From Rhodopseudomonas sp. BR0M22 (GTDB lineage: Bacteria > Pseudomonadota > Alphaproteobacteria > Rhizobiales > Xanthobacteraceae), in assembly GCF_010907035.1 (NCBI RefSeq), contig NZ_QUMK01000017.1:1-64000 (forward strand): a stretch of DNA of 64,000 bases, in the 5' to 3' direction. The notes below the pieces were generated by a model. The model worked only from the letters and a program-made list of their open reading frames with translations, made no database searches and was not told the DNA's origin. Position numbers and translations under genes: made by a program. This document shows positions 61,049-64,000 of the stretch, one piece after another (positions within the stretch are counted from its first letter, which is position 1; every line of letters begins with the position of its first letter).

Positions 61049-61952
61049 CGGGATGCAGCCCCTCTTCGATGCGGCCTTCCAGCACGGTCTTGACGATCAG
61101 CGTCACCAGCGCGAGCAGCGCCAGCAGCGAGGCGATCGCGAATGCGGCCACCATCTGGTATTCGTTGTAGAGAATTTCGACCAGCAGCGGCATGGTGTTG
61201 GTCTCGCCGCGGATATGGCCCGAAACCACCGACACCGCGCCGAACTCGCCCATCGCGCGGGCGTTGCAGAGCAGCACGCCGTACAGCAGGCCCCATTTGA
61301 TATTCGGCAGCGTGACGCGCCAGAAGGTGGTCCAGCCGCTGGCGCCGAGCGATATCGCAGCTTCCTCTTCCTGCTGGCCCTGCTCCTGCATCAGCGGGAT
61401 CAGTTCGCGCGCCACGAACGGGAAGGTGACGAAGGTCGTCGCCAGCACGATCGCCGGGACCGCGAACAGGATTTGGACGCCATGCGCCATCAGCCATGGT
61501 CCGAACCAGCCTTGCGCGCCGAACAGCAGCACGAAGACGAGGCCGGAGATCACGGGCGAGACCGAGAACGGCAGATCGATCAGCGTGATCAGGAAGGTCT
61601 TGCCGGGAAAGTCGAATTTCGCAATCGCCCAGGCGGCGATGACGCCGAACACCAGATTGAGGCCGACCGAAATGCCGGCCGCAATCAACGTCAGCTTGAT
61701 CGCCGCCAGCGCTTCGTCGTCGGCGAGCGCCGACAGATAGAACGCGACGCCTTTCGCCAGGGCCTCGGAAAACACCAGGATCAGCGGCAGCACCACGAAC
61801 ACGGTGAGGAAGGTGAGGGCGAAGCCGATGATCAGCAGTCGCACCCATGCCGGCTCGGTGTGGGCGGACCGGCGCCTGACGGCGGTTGGCGCGGCGGCGT
61901 CTGCCGATGCGATCGGCGCACGCCTGACTTGACTGGTCGCAACCATCGTCAT
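61038..61952 (-). CDS. cysW: Sulfate ABC transporter permease CysW
   Basis: A 304-residue permease with about six helices and a variable N-terminal tail. CysW motifs include [43 protein letters not shown], an EAA loop [22 protein letters not shown], and [20 protein letters not shown]. It is 4 bases downstream of cysT and overlaps cysA, so the import complex is made from one message. Confidence 0.95.
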   Translation of the reverse strand: MTMVATSQVRRAPIASADAAAPTAVRRRSAHTEPAWVRLLIIGFALTFLTVFVVLPLILVFSEALAKGVAFYLSALADDEALAAIKLTLIAAGISVGLNLVFGVIAAWAIAKFDFPGKTFLITLIDLPFSVSPVISGLVFVLLFGAQGWFGPWLMAHGVQILFAVPAIVLATTFVTFPFVARELIPLMQEQGQQEEEAAISLGASGWTTFWRVTLPNIKWGLLYGVLLCNARAMGEFGAVSVVSGHIRGETNTMPLLVEILYNEYQMVAAFAIASLLALLALVTLIVKTVLEGRIEEGLHPDDH

Positions 61953-61956
61953 GGCG

Positions 61957-62793
61957 TCACGCCGTGGCCAGCGACCGGGACTGCGCCCAGTGCTGGATCC
62001 GGTTGAGGACGAAGATGATCAGGAACGAGAATACCAGCATCACCACCGCGATGGCGGTAGCGTCGGCATAACGGAATTCCGACAGCCGGATCACGATCAG
62101 CAAGGGGGCGATCTCCGAAACATTGGGCAGGTTGCCGGCGATGAAGATCACCGAGCCGTATTCGCCGACCGCGCGCGCGAAAGCGAGGGCGAAGCCGGTG
62201 AGGAGCGCCGGCGTCAGTGAGGGAAGAATGACGCGCCAGATCGTCTGCCAGCGCGAGGCGCCGAGGCATTCGGCCGCTTCTTCGAGTTCGGTGTCGAGAT
62301 CGAGCAGCACCGGCTGCACGGTGCGCACCACGAACGGAATGCCGATGAAGATCATCGCCAGGAAAATGCCGAGCGGTGTGAACGCCACCTTGATACCCAG
62401 CGCCGCCAGCGGCGCGCCGAGCCAGCCCTTCTGCGCGAACAGCGTGGTCAGCGCGATGCCGGCCACTGCGGTCGGCAGCGCGAATGGGATGTCGACGATC
62501 GCATCGAAGATCCGGCGGCCCGGGAACCGATAGCGCACCAGCGCCCAGACGATCAGCAGCCCCGCGATCAGATTGACGCAGGCTGCGGCGAAGGCCAGGC
62601 CGAACGAGATCTTCAGCGCATGCAGAGTGCGGGGCGCCGTCACCGTGGACCAGAATTCGGCGAAGCTCAGCTCTGCGGTTTTGACGAACAGCCCCGCCAG
62701 CGGGATCAGGATCATCAGTGACAGCCAGGTGATCGTCAGCCCCATGGTGAGCCCGAATCCCGGCAACGATCGCCGTTGCGCAACAGCGGTCAT
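61957..62793 (-). CDS. cysT: Sulfate ABC transporter permease CysT
   Basis: A 278-residue permease partner of CysW. Family segments are [70 protein letters not shown] and the EAA loop [22 protein letters not shown]. The ATG at 62793 gives full length. It is separated from the binding-protein gene by 285 bases holding two palindromic elements. Confidence 0.95.
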   Translation of the reverse strand: MTAVAQRRSLPGFGLTMGLTITWLSLMILIPLAGLFVKTAELSFAEFWSTVTAPRTLHALKISFGLAFAAACVNLIAGLLIVWALVRYRFPGRRIFDAIVDIPFALPTAVAGIALTTLFAQKGWLGAPLAALGIKVAFTPLGIFLAMIFIGIPFVVRTVQPVLLDLDTELEEAAECLGASRWQTIWRVILPSLTPALLTGFALAFARAVGEYGSVIFIAGNLPNVSEIAPLLIVIRLSEFRYADATAIAVVMLVFSFLIIFVLNRIQHWAQSRSLATA

Positions 62794-62848
62794 GGCGTCA
62801 CCTGTGTGAAGCGTCCATGCAGATCGGCATGCGTCAACACACCATCGC

Positions 62849-62930
62849 CGTCATTGCGAGGAGCGAAGCGACCAAGCAATCCAGCCTTGTGCACGGAGCT
62901 GGATTGCTTCGCCGTCGGCTCACAATGACA
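62849..62930. repeat. Palindromic repeat, CATTGCGAG family, copy 2
   Basis: The left arm CGTCATTGCGAGGAGCGAAG... is almost identical to the copy at 12239-12320. The right arm CTGGATTGCTTCGCC...CACAATGAC has several changes, so this copy is more decayed. It lies in the sbp-cysT spacer. Confidence 0.85.
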
Positions 62931-62992
62931 GGTGGAAGCACTGACGATCGCACACGCGAACTCGGACTCGTTGAGGCGCCTCATCACTCCGA

Positions 62993-63018
62993 CCCTCTCC
63001 CCGAACGTGGGGAGAGGG
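62993..63018. repeat. CCCTCTCCCC hairpin in the sbp-cysT spacer
   Basis: A perfect 10-bp stem, CCCTCTCCCC with GGGGAGAGGG, surrounds a 6-base loop. It could attenuate transcription from the binding-protein gene into cysT. The stem resembles the one inside cobN at 14703-14726. Confidence 0.75.
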
Positions 63019-63078
63019 AGCGCGCTGTCAGCTGTGCGAGGCATCTTACCCACCACTCCGGTCTGCGATTGCTCGCGC

Positions 63079-64000
63079 TCAGTTCTTGTAGATCTTATCG
63101 AACACGCCGCCGTCTGCGAAGTGTTCGGTCTGCGCCTTGGTCCAGCCGCCGAACACGTCGTCGATCGTGAAGAGATCAACCTTTGCAAACGTGCCTTCGT
63201 GCTTCTTGGATACCTCCGGATCGCGCGGACGGTAGAAGTTCCGTGCGGCGATTTCCTGGCCGTCCTTGGAATACAGGTACTTCAGATAGGCCTCGGCGGT
63301 GGCGCGAGTGCCCTTCTTGTCGACGACGGTATCGACGACCGCGACCGGCGGCTCGGCGAGGATCGATACCGATGGTGCGACGATCTCGAACTTGTCGGCG
63401 CCGAATTCCTTCACGGCGAGATAGGCTTCGTTCTCCCAGGCGAGCAGCACGTCGCCCACGCCGCGTTCGACGAAAGTGACGGTCGAGCCGCGCGCGCCGG
63501 TGTCGAGCACCGGAACCTGTTTGTAGAGTTTGGCGACGAAGTCGCGCGCCGCCTCCGGCGAGCCGGATTTCTTCAGCGCGTAACCCCAGGCCGCGAGGTA
63601 GTTCCAGCGCGCGCCGCCCGAGGTTTTCGGGTTCGGCGTGATCACGCTGACGCCGGGCTTGAGCAGATCGTCCCAGTCCTTGATCGCCTTCGGATTGCCC
63701 TTGCGCACCAGGAACACGATGGTCGACGTGTAGGGCGAGGAATTCTCGGGCAGCCGCTTCTGCCAGTCCTTCGCGATCAGTCCCTTGTTGGCGATGGCGT
63801 CGATGTCGTAAGCGAGCGCCAGCGTGACGACATCGGCTTGCAGGCCATCGATTACCGAGCGCGCTTGCGCGCCGGAGCCGCCGTGCGACTGCTTGATGGT
63901 GATGCGATTGCCGGTCTCCTTTTGATAATCGGCGGCGAACGATTTGTTGAGGTCGGCGTACAGCTCGCGTGTCGGATCATAAGAGACGTTCAACAGTGAG
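63079..64000 (-). CDS. sbp: Sulfate-binding periplasmic protein, N-terminus cut by window end
   Basis: About 306 C-terminal residues of a sulfate/thiosulfate-binding protein (Sbp/CysP family). Visible motifs are [20 protein letters not shown] at the window edge, [31 protein letters not shown] (sulfate-contacting loops), [20 protein letters not shown] and [19 protein letters not shown]. The signal peptide lies beyond position 64000. It is first in the sbp-cysT-cysW-cysA operon. Confidence 0.94.
   Translation of the reverse strand, partial: SLLNVSYDPTRELYADLNKSFAADYQKETGNRITIKQSHGGSGAQARSVIDGLQADVVTLALAYDIDAIANKGLIAKDWQKRLPENSSPYTSTIVFLVRKGNPKAIKDWDDLLKPGVSVITPNPKTSGGARWNYLAAWGYALKKSGSPEAARDFVAKLYKQVPVLDTGARGSTVTFVERGVGDVLLAWENEAYLAVKEFGADKFEIVAPSVSILAEPPVAVVDTVVDKKGTRATAEAYLKYLYSKDGQEIAARNFYRPRDPEVSKKHEGTFAKVDLFTIDDVFGGWTKAQTEHFADGGVFDKIYKN

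Overview
The window looks like chromosomal DNA of a high-GC purple non-sulfur alphaproteobacterium of the Rhodopseudomonas palustris / Bradyrhizobiaceae type. The strongest indicator is a complete pioABC locus (decaheme cytochrome, outer-membrane barrel, HiPIP) for photoferrotrophy. It is supported by aerobic-pathway B12 genes (cobN/cobW style), btaAB betaine-lipid genes, an NAD-dependent FdsGBAD formate dehydrogenase and a FixK-type operator. Species assignment is an inference from gene content. The first 65 bases are not genomic: they match an Illumina Nextera adapter with errors, so the window starts at an assembly edge.

Layout. 0.07-3.8 kb: phosphonate (C-P lyase) genes, with phnC and the first codons of phnD leftward, and a hexapeptide acetyltransferase, phnM and a DUF1045 (2H-type) protein rightward. 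3.8-8 kb: housekeeping and small genes (YheT-like hydrolase, DUF123, cutA, FmdB-like zinc ribbon, YbhB-like, short unknowns). 8.1-24.3 kb: a B12 island with bluB-cobT leftward; riboswitch-DUF1636-cobP-cobW-cobN-cobO-cobQ rightward; btuF-cobD leftward; cobC; and a second riboswitch driving a Ni/Co permease plus btuC-btuD. 24.4-26.8 kb: sugE-btaB and the divergent btaA. 27.3-30 kb: a TadG/TadE/TadE cassette of lower GC. 30.1-32.1 kb: an HD hydrolase and a LysR regulator. 32.3-40 kb: fdsGBA-fdhD-fdsD and an OFA-family transporter. 40.2-44.8 kb: a PQQ/sorbosone-type dehydrogenase, a diheme cytochrome c and a large catalase. 45-50 kb: acyl-CoA dehydrogenase, MoxR ATPase, CoxE-like VWA protein and acyl-CoA ligase. 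50.1-54.3 kb: a Ugp-type ABC transporter. 54.7-59.5 kb: pioCBA with an upstream FixK box. 60-64 kb: a sulfate ABC transporter (cysA-cysW-cysT and a truncated binding protein).

How it fits together. Several blocks look like phosphate-starvation functions. Candidate PhoB sites (7-bp half sites repeating every 11 bp) lie 42-50 bp upstream of phnC, the rightward phn operon, btaB, btaA and, more weakly, ugpC. Two cobalamin riboswitches split the B12 island into a synthesis arm and a cobalt/corrinoid uptake arm. The pio operon and formate dehydrogenase both supply electrons from inorganic or C1 donors.

Four copies of a ~100 bp palindromic repeat with ends like TCATTCCGG, two copies of a second palindrome, and CCCTCTCC-type hairpins (one apparently inside the cobN reading frame) punctuate the intergenic regions. 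I saw no tRNA, rRNA, CRISPR array or transposase.
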